Origin: Candidatus Bathyarchaeota archaeon
GTDB taxonomy: Archaea; Thermoproteota; Bathyarchaeia; Bathyarchaeales; Bathycorpusculaceae
Direction of reading: 5' to 3'
Assembly: GCA_029881805.1 (NCBI GenBank)
Contig: JAOULW010000001.1
Span: forward strand, 62,001 to 126,000
Length of the DNA stretch: 64,000 nucleotides
This document shows positions 41,204 to 50,095 of the stretch, in pieces. The notes beneath the pieces were generated by a model. That model saw nothing but the letters and a program-made list of their open reading frames with translations, was not told where the DNA came from and ran no database searches. The position numbers were made by a program, and so were the translations under genes. Each line of letters begins with the position of its first letter. Positions within the stretch are counted from its first letter, which is position 1.

Positions 41204-42544
41204 ATGCATATGGACATTTTTGAAAAAGCGTTAAGGATGCTTGCGAAATACCCTTTATGCGACCATTGTTTAGGCAGACAGTTCGCTCTGCTCGGACATG
41301 GCATAGAAAATGATGAAAGAGGTAAAGCAGTAAAATTAGCCTTAACACTGAAAGCGCATGCACTGGCTTCTTCAAAAAGCAAGGAAAGCATAAGCATTCT
41401 CAGAATCCTTGCAACGAACGGTTTTTCCTTGACGGCAAAAAAAGTACTACAAAAAATGAAAAAACCTATTTCACGCAGAGTATTTCCGAAGACGTGCTTT
41501 CTATGTGAAAGTAAATTCATCTGCATTGGTGACTTGGCAAAAACAGCGTTCAAGAAACTTGAAGGTTATGAGTACCATAGCTTCTTGGTAGGCGTAAAGT
41601 TGCCCGTGGGGGCTGAGGAACGTGAAGACGAGTTTAAAGCCGAATTCGAAGTAGATTACGGCGAAAACCTGCGAAATGAGTTCGGAAGACTGATAGGGAA
41701 AAAATTTGCTGAACATAGTGGAAAAACAGTGGACCATAAGAAACCCGAGATTGTTGTTCTTGTTAACCCGCTGACCGAAGAGGGAAGCCTTCAAATAAAC
41801 CCTCTGCACATTGCTGGGCGATATAGAAAACTCGTGAGGGGTATACCTCAGTCGAAATGGTTCTGTTCAAACTGCCGTGGAAGAGGCTGCGAAAAATGTA
41901 ATTGGACAGGAAAAATGTATTCTGAATCAGTGGAAGAAATAATTGAAAAGCCCTTTCTAGAAATGACAGAAGGTTTAGGCGCCTCGTTTCACGCGTCAGG
42001 AAGGGAAGACATCGACGCCAGAATGCTCGGCACAGGTAGACCATTCGTAATTGAAATTGTGCAGCCAAAAAGGCGATTTTTGGATCTTAAAAAACTGGAA
42101 GAGGTAGCGAATGCTTACGCTGAAGGCAAAGTTGAAGTCTCGGACCTGCAATTTGCAGACAAAGATGATGTTAGGCGACTGAAAAAGGCAGAATCCACGC
42201 AAAAGATGTACCGGGTAATTGTGGAATTTAGAGACAAAATTACAGCCAAAAGTTTGACTCTCTTAGCGGAGAAATTAAATGGCATAACAATCAAGCAGAA
42301 GACGCCTCTTCGTGTTCTGCATAGACGGGCGGATTTACTGCGGGAAAAGTACATATATGAGGCGAAAGTAAAGAAGTTGTCGCCTAGACAAGCTGAAATG
42401 AAGATAAGATGCCAAGGAGGACTTTATGTCAAAGAATTGGTGACAGGAGATGCGGGAAGAACAACACCTAATGTCTCAGAAATCCTCGAAAATGAAGCGA
42501 AGCCTATAAAGCTTGATGTTTTAAACGTTATTATGGAAAATTAG
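41204..42544 (+). CDS. pus10: tRNA pseudouridine synthase Pus10
   Basis: Makes pseudouridine 54 (and 55) in archaeal tRNA. An N-terminal THUMP-like region with two zinc pairs (Cys19/Cys22, Cys97/Cys100), and a CSNCRGRGCEKC cluster, precede the catalytic domain, where SGREDIDARMLGTGRPF carries the catalytic Asp271. KIRCQGGLYVKELVTGDAGRTTPNVSE is the C-terminal motif. 446 residues is normal. It sits between srp54 (24 bases) and rpl21e (12 bases) in the conserved archaeal cluster. Confidence 0.96.
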   Translation: MHMDIFEKALRMLAKYPLCDHCLGRQFALLGHGIENDERGKAVKLALTLKAHALASSKSKESISILRILATNGFSLTAKKVLQKMKKPISRRVFPKTCFLCESKFICIGDLAKTAFKKLEGYEYHSFLVGVKLPVGAEEREDEFKAEFEVDYGENLRNEFGRLIGKKFAEHSGKTVDHKKPEIVVLVNPLTEEGSLQINPLHIAGRYRKLVRGIPQSKWFCSNCRGRGCEKCNWTGKMYSESVEEIIEKPFLEMTEGLGASFHASGREDIDARMLGTGRPFVIEIVQPKRRFLDLKKLEEVANAYAEGKVEVSDLQFADKDDVRRLKKAESTQKMYRVIVEFRDKITAKSLTLLAEKLNGITIKQKTPLRVLHRRADLLREKYIYEAKVKKLSPRQAEMKIRCQGGLYVKELVTGDAGRTTPNVSEILENEAKPIKLDVLNVIMEN

Positions 42545-42556
42545 AGGTAGAAATTA

Positions 42557-42853
42557 ATGAAAGGGTCAAAAGGATATCGTTCAAGAACGCGGCGTCTCCT
42601 TAAAAAAGGGCCTAGGGAACGGGGTAAAATGAAACTGAGCAAACTGCTGTATGAGTATGAGCCCAAAAGTCGAGTAGTCGTCAAGATAGACCCAAGTGTT
42701 CAAAAGGGAATGCCTCACAGACGTTATCATGGAAAGGTCGGGACAGTAATTGCTAAGCGTGGACGAAGCTACATCATAAGTGTTACGCAAGGAGATAGCA
42801 CGAAAGAAATTCTTGCTAGACCTGAGCATTTGGAACCATATAAAAGTGATTAA
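42557..42853 (+). CDS. rpl21e: Large ribosomal subunit protein L21e
   Basis: SH3-like ribosomal protein with KGSKGYRSRTRRLLKK at the N-terminus, VVVKIDPSVQKGMPHRRYHGKVGTVI in the core, and a KEILARPEHLEPY end. The length (98 aa) and order of motifs fit L21e fully. It is followed after one base by the rpoF start, and preceded closely by pus10. Confidence 0.97.
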   Translation: MKGSKGYRSRTRRLLKKGPRERGKMKLSKLLYEYEPKSRVVVKIDPSVQKGMPHRRYHGKVGTVIAKRGRSYIISVTQGDSTKEILARPEHLEPYKSD

Positions 42854-42854
42854 A

Positions 42855-43193
42855 ATGTCGGAAAAAGACACAATGAAAAAGATACTCACACTCCCACAGG
42901 CTAAGAAGTTATTAGAGTCCATTGGCGAGGAAAATCTAGACCAGTTCCAACGCCGCACATTTGATTACGTATCAAAATTTTCTAAGGTAGACGCTGAAAC
43001 AGCTGAAAAGCTCGCAGAAACACTTGTGACAGAGTTTGGTCTAGAGGAAGAAGAAGCAGTTCAGATTATTAACTGCGCACCAAAAAGCGTTGAAGAGTTG
43101 AGAGTTTTTTTGGCAGGCGGTCGCAAGATTATTGAAGCGTCAAAGTTAGAAGCTATAGTTAATGTTTTGAATGAACATAGAAAATTGAAATAA
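42855..43193 (+). CDS. rpoF: DNA-directed RNA polymerase subunit F (Rpb4-like)
   Basis: The Rpb4 homologue; with subunit E (Rpb7) it forms the stalk of RNA polymerase. The HRDC-like C-terminal part (TEFGLEEEEAVQIINCAPKSVEELRVFL) and the N-terminal TLPQAKKLLESIG are typical. I start at ATG 42855, one base after the L21e stop; an in-frame extension upstream is inside rpl21e. 112 residues is normal. Conserved neighbours (L21e, DUF655, KsgA) support the call. Confidence 0.95.
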   Translation: MSEKDTMKKILTLPQAKKLLESIGEENLDQFQRRTFDYVSKFSKVDAETAEKLAETLVTEFGLEEEEAVQIINCAPKSVEELRVFLAGGRKIIEASKLEAIVNVLNEHRKLK

Positions 43194-43245
43194 GTAATCA
43201 GCTACTATTTTTTAAGGCGATAAGAGAATAAATAAGGCGAAGACG

Positions 43246-43812
43246 ATGGAGAAGCGATACGAAGAGTATGCTCATGTTCTAGATTTCCTACCGCACGGCC
43301 GTCCTGGAATACACGTTTCAGGGAAAGCTGGTTACCGAGCAGGAGCTCTAGTTCAGTTGATAGGCGAAGAATTCTTTACGCTCTTGGAGGCTCTAGCCAA
43401 GGAAGGAGTAATGCTTAAACCCAATGATCGCGTCTACGTTGGAAAGAATGCACGAGAAGAAATTACGTATATCATCGGTCGCGTGGGCTATAATGAGTTA
43501 ACTACAGCTGCGAGGACGGAACTTCCTGCAGTGATTAATAGGATAGTGTTGAACCGTGAAAGATGGTTCATAGCCTTCTTCAACACTGCGCATGCTGTAA
43601 CACCACGGATGCACGCGCTTGAACTTATTCCTGGAATAGGTAAGAAGTACATGTGGCAGGTCATAAATGAACGTGAGAAGAAACCGTTTGAAAATTTTGA
43701 TGATCTGCAGAAACGTACGGATTTGCCTAGTCCAGCTAAGTTGATTACTAAGAGGGTTTTGGAAGAGCTGGCTGGCGAAAGTAAGTATCGATTGTTTACG
43801 AGAGCTCAGTAA
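43246..43812 (+). CDS. DUF655 family RNA-binding protein (OB fold plus helix-hairpin-helix)
   Basis: Archaeal DUF655: an N-terminal beta-rich segment (AHVLDFLPHGRPGI, then VQLIGEEFFTLLEAL, RVYVGK) and a helix-hairpin-helix (MHALELIPGIGKKYMWQVINEREKKPF), with FDDLQKRTDLPSP near the end. Always found near rpoF and ksgA in archaea, it is presumed to act in ribosome or tRNA processing, without proof. 188 residues is normal. ATG 43246 follows AAGGCGAAGACG. Confidence 0.92.
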   Translation: MEKRYEEYAHVLDFLPHGRPGIHVSGKAGYRAGALVQLIGEEFFTLLEALAKEGVMLKPNDRVYVGKNAREEITYIIGRVGYNELTTAARTELPAVINRIVLNRERWFIAFFNTAHAVTPRMHALELIPGIGKKYMWQVINEREKKPFENFDDLQKRTDLPSPAKLITKRVLEELAGESKYRLFTRAQ

Positions 43813-43830
43813 GCATAATCGATCTGGTTA

Positions 43831-44661
43831 ATGGTTAATATGAGCCTCTTAGACGAAACGAAGTTTCTACTTCGAAAGTATCGCATTTTTCCGAAGAAGC
43901 TTCTGGGACAGAACTTTATGGTTGAGAATTCGATTTTCCAATATACTAGTGATTATGCTGCGCTGAATCCAGAGGATGTGGTGCTAGATGTTGGTGCGGG
44001 ATTGGGGATTCTGACTCGTTTTTTGGCAGATAGGTGCAAGAGAGTTTTAGCCGTTGAGTTCGATGCTAAGCTTGTACAAGCTTTACGTGAACAACTTCAG
44101 AATGCAGTTAATGTCGTAATAATCAAGGGTGACGTGTTGAAAGTGCCTATTCCAACGTTCAACAAGGTAGTTTCAATTCCACCATACCGCATTTCTTCGC
44201 GTTTGCTTCTGTGGCTTTTTAGTAAGAATTTTGATTGCGCAGTTTCTATCTTTCAAACGGAATTTGTCAATCGTCTCGTAGCTTCTATTGACAGTAATGA
44301 CTATGGTTGGTTGACGGTCTTTGCATATTACTATGCAGAAATTGAACTTTTGGACGCTGTTCCCCGCTGGATGTTTTATCCACAGCCGAATGTTGATTCG
44401 GTTATTATAAGATTGAGACCTCACAGGCTTCCACCGTTCAAACTAATTAATGAAACGCTATTCAAGCAGATGGTTAAGTCACTTTTCACGGAACGCAATA
44501 GGAAGGTTAGAAATGCCGTGTCAACTTTCTTGAAAGGAGTGCGTGGTATTGCAGCAGAAGATGCTTTTAAGATGGCTGAGGCTCTTCCGTTTCGCGATAA
44601 AAGGGTGAGAGAATTGGCTCCCGAAGACTTCGGAGCGCTGGCAAATGCACTCTCACATTAA
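43831..44661 (+). CDS. rsmA: 16S rRNA dimethyladenosine transferase KsgA/Dim1, unusual motif IV
   Basis: SAM-dependent methyltransferase that dimethylates two adenines near the 3' end of 16S rRNA. The N-terminal LLGQNFM (residues 24-30), motif I DVGAGLGILTRFLAD, and EFDAKLVQAL are as expected, and the C-terminal helical domain (KSLFTERNRKVRNAVSTFL) is intact. Motif IV, NLPY in most homologues, is SIPPY here (115-119), so the usual Asn is replaced. Some TACK KsgA proteins are said to vary here, but I cannot confirm it. ATG 43831 or 43840. Its end overlaps the next methyltransferase gene by 17 bases. Confidence 0.93.
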   Translation: MVNMSLLDETKFLLRKYRIFPKKLLGQNFMVENSIFQYTSDYAALNPEDVVLDVGAGLGILTRFLADRCKRVLAVEFDAKLVQALREQLQNAVNVVIIKGDVLKVPIPTFNKVVSIPPYRISSRLLLWLFSKNFDCAVSIFQTEFVNRLVASIDSNDYGWLTVFAYYYAEIELLDAVPRWMFYPQPNVDSVIIRLRPHRLPPFKLINETLFKQMVKSLFTERNRKVRNAVSTFLKGVRGIAAEDAFKMAEALPFRDKRVRELAPEDFGALANALSH

Positions 44662-45265
44662 GAAGGTCTTTTTTGAAGACTACGTCTTCTACGTTTGGGA
44701 GAACGTTTACGAACCTGCCGAAGACTCATTTCTTTTTGCAGAGCGTCTAGCGGTCAGTATGAATGATTCTGTTCTTGATGTTGGAACGGGGTGCGGAATA
44801 TTGGGTGTAACTGCAGCAGCGAAGGCGGCGAAGGTGGTTGCAGTTGACATAAACCCGTCTGCTGTTCGTTGCGCAAAAGAGAATGCTGAGCTGAATGGCG
44901 TTGCGGTCAAAATGTTCTTTGTTCAAAGTGACTTGTTTGCACCACTGAGAAGCGAGGAAAAGTTTGATTTAATCCTTTTCAACGCTCCTTATGTGCCCGT
45001 AGATGTTGCGGAAGATGATTCTTGGCTTGGTCGGGCTTGGGCTGGGGGAACGTCTGGCAGACAAATTATGGACAGTTTTATCTGTGAATCACCAAAATAT
45101 TTGAGGCGGGATGGACGTGTGTTTTTGATGCAATCCACGTTGTCGGATGTTGAGGAAACTTTGCGGAGATTCGCAAAATCTGGTTTGAAAGCGAGTGTTG
45201 TTGCAGAACGTGCTTTACCGTTTTTTGAGACAGTTGTGCTTGTGAAGGCAGAACGGTTAAGCTGA
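44645..45265 (+). CDS. HemK2/Mtq2-like methyltransferase
   Basis: Class I SAM methyltransferase. Motif I is VLDVGTGCGILGVTAAAKA, motif II AVDINPSAVRCAKENAELN, and the catalytic NAPYV (113-117) takes the place of NPPY; NAPY is common in archaeal HemK2/Mtq2 relatives, which methylate the Gln of the GGQ loop in release factor aRF1. The N-terminal YEPAEDSFL is typical of that group. It overlaps ksgA by 17 bases, the usual archaeal neighbour. The release-factor substrate is inference from homology. Confidence 0.9.
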   Translation: MHSHIKKVFFEDYVFYVWENVYEPAEDSFLFAERLAVSMNDSVLDVGTGCGILGVTAAAKAAKVVAVDINPSAVRCAKENAELNGVAVKMFFVQSDLFAPLRSEEKFDLILFNAPYVPVDVAEDDSWLGRAWAGGTSGRQIMDSFICESPKYLRRDGRVFLMQSTLSDVEETLRRFAKSGLKASVVAERALPFFETVVLVKAERLS

Positions 45266-45301
45266 TTTAGTTACTCCTCTACTCATAAGTGGGTGTTTAG
45301 A

Positions 45302-45655
45302 GTGGAGAAGATGGTTGGATATTGCGGGATAGTTTGTTCTGATTGCGCTGTTTTCATTGCGGCGCAGAAGAATGATTATGCTGAAAGAAGGCGTCGGGCT
45401 GAGTTGTTTACTGGACAGTACGGGAGGGGATACAAACCAGAGGATATCAATTGTGATGGCTGCTTAGGCGATGGTCAGCGTATTTTCAGCTATTGCGGTG
45501 TTTGTGAGATAAGGAAGTGTGGAAGGACAAAGATGGTCAAGAGTTGTGGTTTCTGCTCAGGATATCCGTGCGAAAGATTGTCTAAACTGTTTGCCGAGTA
45601 TTCTAAAGCTAAAGAAACTTTAGATTCGGTAAGGCGTCAATCTGGAGCAATTTGA
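45302..45655 (+). CDS. DUF3795 family cysteine-rich protein
   Basis: Starts GTG 45302 with GGTG six bases upstream (ATG 45311 is an alternative). The product has MVGYCGIVCSDCAVFIAAQ near the N-terminus, then NCDGCLG, SYCGVCEIRKCG and SCGFCSGYPCERLSK, the cysteine pattern of DUF3795, presumed to bind zinc or an iron-sulfur cluster. Its function is not known. It follows the HemK-like gene by about 36 bases and ends ten bases before the convergent acetyltransferase gene. Confidence 0.85.
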   Translation: MEKMVGYCGIVCSDCAVFIAAQKNDYAERRRRAELFTGQYGRGYKPEDINCDGCLGDGQRIFSYCGVCEIRKCGRTKMVKSCGFCSGYPCERLSKLFAEYSKAKETLDSVRRQSGAI

Positions 45656-45664
45656 GAATTTTTA

Positions 45665-46201
45665 CTAAGAGAGGGTTTTCTGCAGTCTTAACTCGTCTCT
45701 TATTGGTAGTCCTCCTATACCTTTAAGGACTTTTCCATGCTTCTCTGCTATGACATTGGGTTTGACTTCGTAAATCTGGAAGCCGAGGCTCTGGTAAAAG
45801 GCTAGGGCTGGCAAATCATCGTTTGAGGCTGAAACCAGCAGTCTTTTCCTTTGTAGTTTTTTGACTTCGTCTTCTACTTTTTTAACCAAGCTTTTGCCGA
45901 TACGAACGTCTTGATATTTTGGTAGTACCCCTAAAGCCACAATTATAGTGGCGCCTGCTGTTTCAGCAAAGGAGATAAAACCAAAAATGTTGTTGTTTGA
46001 TTTTGCGATAAATGTGGGAAGCTCTGCAACAGTGAATTTCTTGTCAAAAGTTAGTTGCTCTTCTTCTCCCCAAAAACGTTTAACAAGTTCTCGAGTAGCC
46101 TCTCTTTCCCTATCGGTATTTACCTTATCGATAATAAATTTTGAAGTAGTTTTTTTATGCAGGCTGAGCACATTGTTCGTAGCGTCACATGTTCTCCGCA
46201 C
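45665..46201 (-). CDS. GNAT family N-acetyltransferase
   Basis: GNAT motifs are present: ATIIVALGVLPKYQDVRIGKSLVKKVEDEVK (acetyl-CoA loop RxxxIG) and LLVSASNDDLPALAFYQSLGFQIYEV. The start is uncertain: GTG 46201 has GGAAGG five bases upstream, but the frame between 46201 and 46120 overlaps the small zinc-finger gene read in another frame, and the fold proper begins around KFIIDKVNTDRER. GTG 46171 is another option. The acceptor substrate is unknown. It is convergent with the DUF3795 gene. Confidence 0.84.
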   Translation of the reverse strand: MRRTCDATNNVLSLHKKTTSKFIIDKVNTDREREATRELVKRFWGEEEQLTFDKKFTVAELPTFIAKSNNNIFGFISFAETAGATIIVALGVLPKYQDVRIGKSLVKKVEDEVKKLQRKRLLVSASNDDLPALAFYQSLGFQIYEVKPNVIAEKHGKVLKGIGGLPIRDELRLQKTLS

Positions 46202-46263
46202 GTCAGCCTTCCACAGACGCTACATTTGTAAACCGCGTCGTTTCTGCAATAGCTGCAGCTCAT
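46120..46263 (-). CDS. Small zinc-finger protein, 47 aa
   Basis: Minus-strand ATG 46263 is preceded by GAGAGGT at seven bases. The 47-residue product starts MSCSYCRNDAVYKCSVCGRL and continues with TCGEH and MCSACIKKLL. The pattern CxxC-x7-CxxC-x4-CxxH-x6-CxxC is that of a double-zinc cross-brace or HIT/B-box-like finger. It overlaps the start region of the acetyltransferase gene by about 80 bases in another frame. The regular cysteine spacing and the ribosome-binding site make it real. The function is unknown. Confidence 0.75.
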   Translation of the reverse strand: MSCSYCRNDAVYKCSVCGRLTCGEHVTLRTMCSACIKKLLQNLLSIR

Positions 46264-46358
46264 GAACTTGACCTCTCACTGATGTCTAGTCCCCATTCAT
46301 ATATAGGTTGAACTCCCCAGAGGCTTCAGTCTGCATGATTTTAAGCATTTGTCAAAAA

Positions 46359-46368
46359 CTATATAATG
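46359..46368 (+). promoter_or_regulatory. TATA box for the dCTP deaminase-like gene
   Basis: ACTATATAAT lies about 45 bases upstream of ATG 46413 and is a good archaeal TATA match. Confidence 0.5.
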
Positions 46369-46412
46369 TGAAAGTTCACTATTGCCTAGAAAATATGTGA
46401 GGCGCTTGTGAG

Positions 46413-46934
46413 ATGTGCATCTTAGGTAAGAAGAAGCTGAAGAAACTTATTGATGACTATAAGTGCATATATCCGTACGACTATAATCTTCTCGATGGAG
46501 ACGGATACATCCTAACGGTAAAAGAAGAAACAACCCTCCACTACCTAGAGCATAAAAACCTAATAACCTACGAAATCGTTTTCACCCCACCAAACTACGT
46601 GGCTCACTTAACAGCCAAAAGTAAATACGGACGCATGGGTTTATCTTTTCTAAACGCGGCAAAAGTCCACAGCGGCTTCATCGGAAGACTCGCCCTAGAA
46701 CTAGTAAACCTAAGCAACGACCGCAGCTCAATAACAATCAAACGCGGAGACCCCTTCATGCACATAGAATTCGTAACAAGAGAAGGCGAACCCTCACCTT
46801 ACATGGGCGAATACCAATTCCAATATCTAACAGACGAAGAAATACAAATGTACATCCCAATCCTGAAAAGAACTTTTAACAACTTTGACGAACTCGCCAA
46901 AACATGGCTCAGAAACAAGCGGCTACAACTATAA
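46413..46934 (+). CDS. dCTP deaminase / dUTPase superfamily protein
   Basis: The core AKSKYGRMGLSFLNAAKVHSGFIGRLALELVNLS matches the conserved block of dCTP deaminases and dUTPases, in which the Ser-Lys/Arg contacts phosphate and the Glu in GxLxLEL-type sequence is catalytic in deaminases. GDPFMHIEF is the following turn. The N-terminal part (YPYDYNLLDGDGYILTV) is also typical. 173 residues is normal for archaeal Dcd, but the late trimer motif is not clear, so the exact activity (deaminase, bifunctional, or dUTPase) is open. The start ATG 46413 is within a short leader. Confidence 0.82.
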   Translation: MCILGKKKLKKLIDDYKCIYPYDYNLLDGDGYILTVKEETTLHYLEHKNLITYEIVFTPPNYVAHLTAKSKYGRMGLSFLNAAKVHSGFIGRLALELVNLSNDRSSITIKRGDPFMHIEFVTREGEPSPYMGEYQFQYLTDEEIQMYIPILKRTFNNFDELAKTWLRNKRLQL

Positions 46935-47059
46935 ACGCTATGCCGAACCGCGTATTCTGATCTTGAAAACTGATTTAAAATTCATAACTTTAATCAGAAG
47001 AATTCATCAACAAATCGTTTAAATATTACGCTTATGGTATGCCAAAAGGGGAATAAGAA

Positions 47060-47578
47060 ATGCGCGCAAAAAATTACAGAGCCGTTAAAGGGCAATCTTA
47101 CACGAGAAGAGAGTTTGTCAAGGGTTTCCCACCCCCGAAGATAACCAAATTCACCATGGGAGATACCAAAGCAAAGTTTGAATACGAAGCTCGACTCATA
47201 GCCCTGAAAAGGGCTCAAATCCGCCACAATGCCTTGGAAGCGGCGCGTGTGGCAACAAACCGTGTTTTAATGGATAAACTCGTAAGCAATTATCTCATGC
47301 GGGTTCTTCCCTACCCACACGTAATTCTTAGGGAAAATAAAATGATTTTTGGTGCTCACGCAGACCGTCTACAAGATGGAATGCGAAGATCTTTCGGTAA
47401 ACCGATAGGAACAGCGGCGCGGATAGAATCTGACCAAGCCCTCATAATCGTTAACGTCAACGCCGACCATGTTGAACTCGCCAAAGAGGCTCTAAGACGC
47501 GGAAGCTCCAAACTTCCAGTTCCATGTAGAATAATAATCGAAAAAACAGAGATGGAAGAGGCGGAAACAGTTGGCTGA
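47060..47578 (+). CDS. rpl10e: Large ribosomal subunit protein L10e (L16 family)
   Basis: The L16/L10e signature is clear: MRAKNYRAVKGQSYTRREFVKG-type N-terminus, MRVLPYPHVILRENKM, GADRLQ-like GAHADRLQDGMRRSFGKPIGTAARI. It sits near the peptidyl-transferase end of tRNA on the large subunit. 172 residues is normal. A TATA-like TTTAAATATTACG (about 47018) lies about 40 bases upstream. Its stop overlaps the start of ppsA by eight bases, a close coupling of a ribosomal gene with a central carbon enzyme. Confidence 0.97.
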   Translation: MRAKNYRAVKGQSYTRREFVKGFPPPKITKFTMGDTKAKFEYEARLIALKRAQIRHNALEAARVATNRVLMDKLVSNYLMRVLPYPHVILRENKMIFGAHADRLQDGMRRSFGKPIGTAARIESDQALIIVNVNADHVELAKEALRRGSSKLPVPCRIIIEKTEMEEAETVG

Positions 47579-50033
47579 AATGAGAAAAGATTTAGTTATG
47601 TGGTTTGAGAACCTAAAAAAAACTGACATTCCCTCAGTTGGCGGCAAAAACGCCAACTTGGGTGAAATGATAAGTGTAGGAATCCCTGTTCCACCAGGCT
47701 TTGCCATAACGGCATACGCCTATAAAAAATTCATAGAAGAAGCAGGAATAGCCACAAAGATCTACGATATCATAAAAGAAACCGTAACCAACCCAAGCGA
47801 CCCAGCGCAATATGAAATAGCCTCTAAAAAAATTCGCGAATTAGTTGAATCAACGCCAATGTCAAAGGATATCGCAGATGCTGTAAAATCAGCTTATGAG
47901 GAACTGTGCAGAAAACTCGACGCAACAGATGTTTTAGTAGCAGTAAGATCAAGTGCAACAGCCGAAGATTTGGCTGATGCGTCCTTTGCAGGACAACAAG
48001 AAACTTACTTAAACGTTAAAGGAGTCAACGAAGTTCTCGAAAAAACTGTTAAGTGCTGGTCCAGCCTATTCACCCCTAGGGCAATATTTTACCGAACAGA
48101 AAAAGGCTTTGCTCATGAAAAAGTTTTCATAAGCGTTGGAATTCAAAAGATGGTAAATTCTAAGGCCGCAGGTGTCATGTTCACAATAAATCCTGTGACG
48201 GGAGATCCCAACCAGATAGTTATTGAAGGCAATTATGGTTTAGGCGAAGCTGTCGTTTCCGGCGCCGTCACTCCAGACGACTTTATTATTGATAAACGAA
48301 CGATGAAAATAACTGAAAGACGTGTGTCAAAGAAAACAATACAATACGTTCGTGACCCAAAAACTGGCAAGACTATACACTTAGAAGTGCCTCCGGAAAT
48401 GCAAGAGCAACCATGTATAAGCGATGAAGAAATTCTCAAGCTTTCAGAACAGGGAAGACTTATCGAACAACATTACAGAAAAGCTCAAGACATCGAATGG
48501 GCAATCGACAGCGACTTAACGTCCCCGGGCAATATGTTCATAGTGCAGTCGAGACCAGAAACAGTTTGGAGCTTAAAACTCGCAGAGACACCAACAAAAG
48601 CTGAAGCTGAGAAAATGAAACCTACCGAAATGCTGAAAGTTGTTATCAAAGGAATCGCAGCTGGCAAGAGAGGATACGGTATGGGCACAGCAAAGGTTGT
48701 GCTAAATCCAACAGAAGCCGCAAAAACGATGCATAAAGGTGACATTCTCGTTACAGATATGACCAACCCCGATTATGTACCATTTATGAAGCTTGCAGGC
48801 GCCATAGTCACCAATAAAGGAGGAGTAACATGCCACGCAGCCATTGTAAGCCGCGAACTGGGCATACCGTGTGTTGTTGGAACGGAAAACGCCACTAAAC
48901 TTATGGTTTCCGGCAAAGAATACACCGTTGACTCGAGAAGCGGCGTCGTTTACGAAGGCATATTACAGACGTTAACGGAGCAACTGGAATCTTCGGCAGG
49001 AGCCACCGCACCTTCTTCTACAGTTGCAGGAGGCGTGTTCCAATCAATACCAGTGACAGCGACAAAAATTTACATGAACTTAGGCGTTCCTGAAAAAGTT
49101 GAGGAATACAAGAACCTGCCTTTTGAAGGCATAGGGTTAATGCGCATAGAATTTATCCTCGCCAGTTACATAGGTGAGCATCCGATGTTGTTTGTGGAAA
49201 CTGGTCAGTCTCAAAGATTTGTGGACAAATTAGCGGAGGGAATAGCAACTGTTGCGAGGACTATCCAACCTCGCCCGGTGGTTGTGCGTTTCAGCGACTT
49301 CAAGACAAATGAATACAGAGAGTTGAAAGGCGGAGAAAAATACGAGATTGTTGAGGCCAACCCGATGCTCGGATGGAGAGGATGTAGCCGCTACATAAGC
49401 CAATGGTACGAAAAAGCCTTCAGACTTGAATGCCAAGCAATAAAGAAATGCCGCAAGGAATGGGGCTTGAAAAACGTCTGGGTGATGCTTCCCGTTGTCC
49501 GCACGGTGTGGGAAGCCGAAAAATGTCTTGAAATCATGCGCGAAGAAGACCTAGAGAGGTCAAGGGACTTTCAAGTCTGGTTCATGGCAGAAACTCCGTC
49601 AATCGCTGTGCTTGCAGATGAATTTTCGAGGCTGTGCGATGGTTTCTCCATAGGGTCTAATGACATGACTCAAGGAATACTCATGATTGACAGAGATTCC
49701 GAACGCTTAGGACAAATGGGATACTTCGATGAAAGAGACCCAGCCGTGAAAAGGATAATCGCTCACTTGATCAAAGTAGCCCATGAAAACGGATGCACGG
49801 TCTCCATATGCGGTGAAGGGCCGTCAAATCTTCCTGATTTCGCTGAATTTCTGGTAAGGAGTGGAATAGATAGCATCTCCGTAAACAATGACGCATTGAT
49901 CGCCACTAAAAAGCTCGTTGCAAGCATAGAACAGAAAATAATACTTGAGCGACTTTCAGAACTGCGAGGAAGAGCCCTCGGCAGTTTAAAGCGAAAACCA
50001 AACAAAGATCTACAATGGACATTAGAACAATAA
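47571..50033 (+). CDS. ppsA: Phosphoenolpyruvate synthase
   Basis: Converts pyruvate and ATP to phosphoenolpyruvate, AMP and phosphate for gluconeogenesis. The N-terminal ATP-grasp domain (VGGKNANLGEM, then AVRSSATAEDLADASFAGQQET) spans about residues 10-330. The swivelling His domain has GGVTCHAAIVSRELGIPCVVG with His422. The C-terminal TIM barrel has MRIEFILA, SIGSNDMTQ and Cys747 in VSICGEGPS. 820 residues is normal. Start TTG 47571 or ATG 47580. With the por operon it links acetyl-CoA, pyruvate and sugar synthesis. Confidence 0.97.
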   Translation: MAEMRKDLVMWFENLKKTDIPSVGGKNANLGEMISVGIPVPPGFAITAYAYKKFIEEAGIATKIYDIIKETVTNPSDPAQYEIASKKIRELVESTPMSKDIADAVKSAYEELCRKLDATDVLVAVRSSATAEDLADASFAGQQETYLNVKGVNEVLEKTVKCWSSLFTPRAIFYRTEKGFAHEKVFISVGIQKMVNSKAAGVMFTINPVTGDPNQIVIEGNYGLGEAVVSGAVTPDDFIIDKRTMKITERRVSKKTIQYVRDPKTGKTIHLEVPPEMQEQPCISDEEILKLSEQGRLIEQHYRKAQDIEWAIDSDLTSPGNMFIVQSRPETVWSLKLAETPTKAEAEKMKPTEMLKVVIKGIAAGKRGYGMGTAKVVLNPTEAAKTMHKGDILVTDMTNPDYVPFMKLAGAIVTNKGGVTCHAAIVSRELGIPCVVGTENATKLMVSGKEYTVDSRSGVVYEGILQTLTEQLESSAGATAPSSTVAGGVFQSIPVTATKIYMNLGVPEKVEEYKNLPFEGIGLMRIEFILASYIGEHPMLFVETGQSQRFVDKLAEGIATVARTIQPRPVVVRFSDFKTNEYRELKGGEKYEIVEANPMLGWRGCSRYISQWYEKAFRLECQAIKKCRKEWGLKNVWVMLPVVRTVWEAEKCLEIMREEDLERSRDFQVWFMAETPSIAVLADEFSRLCDGFSIGSNDMTQGILMIDRDSERLGQMGYFDERDPAVKRIIAHLIKVAHENGCTVSICGEGPSNLPDFAEFLVRSGIDSISVNNDALIATKKLVASIEQKIILERLSELRGRALGSLKRKPNKDLQWTLEQ

Positions 50034-50095
50034 TAACTACAACGCTCTGGCTTCAAAGCTTTTTCCGTTTCATGTAACATTTCAGGCGTGAAAGT

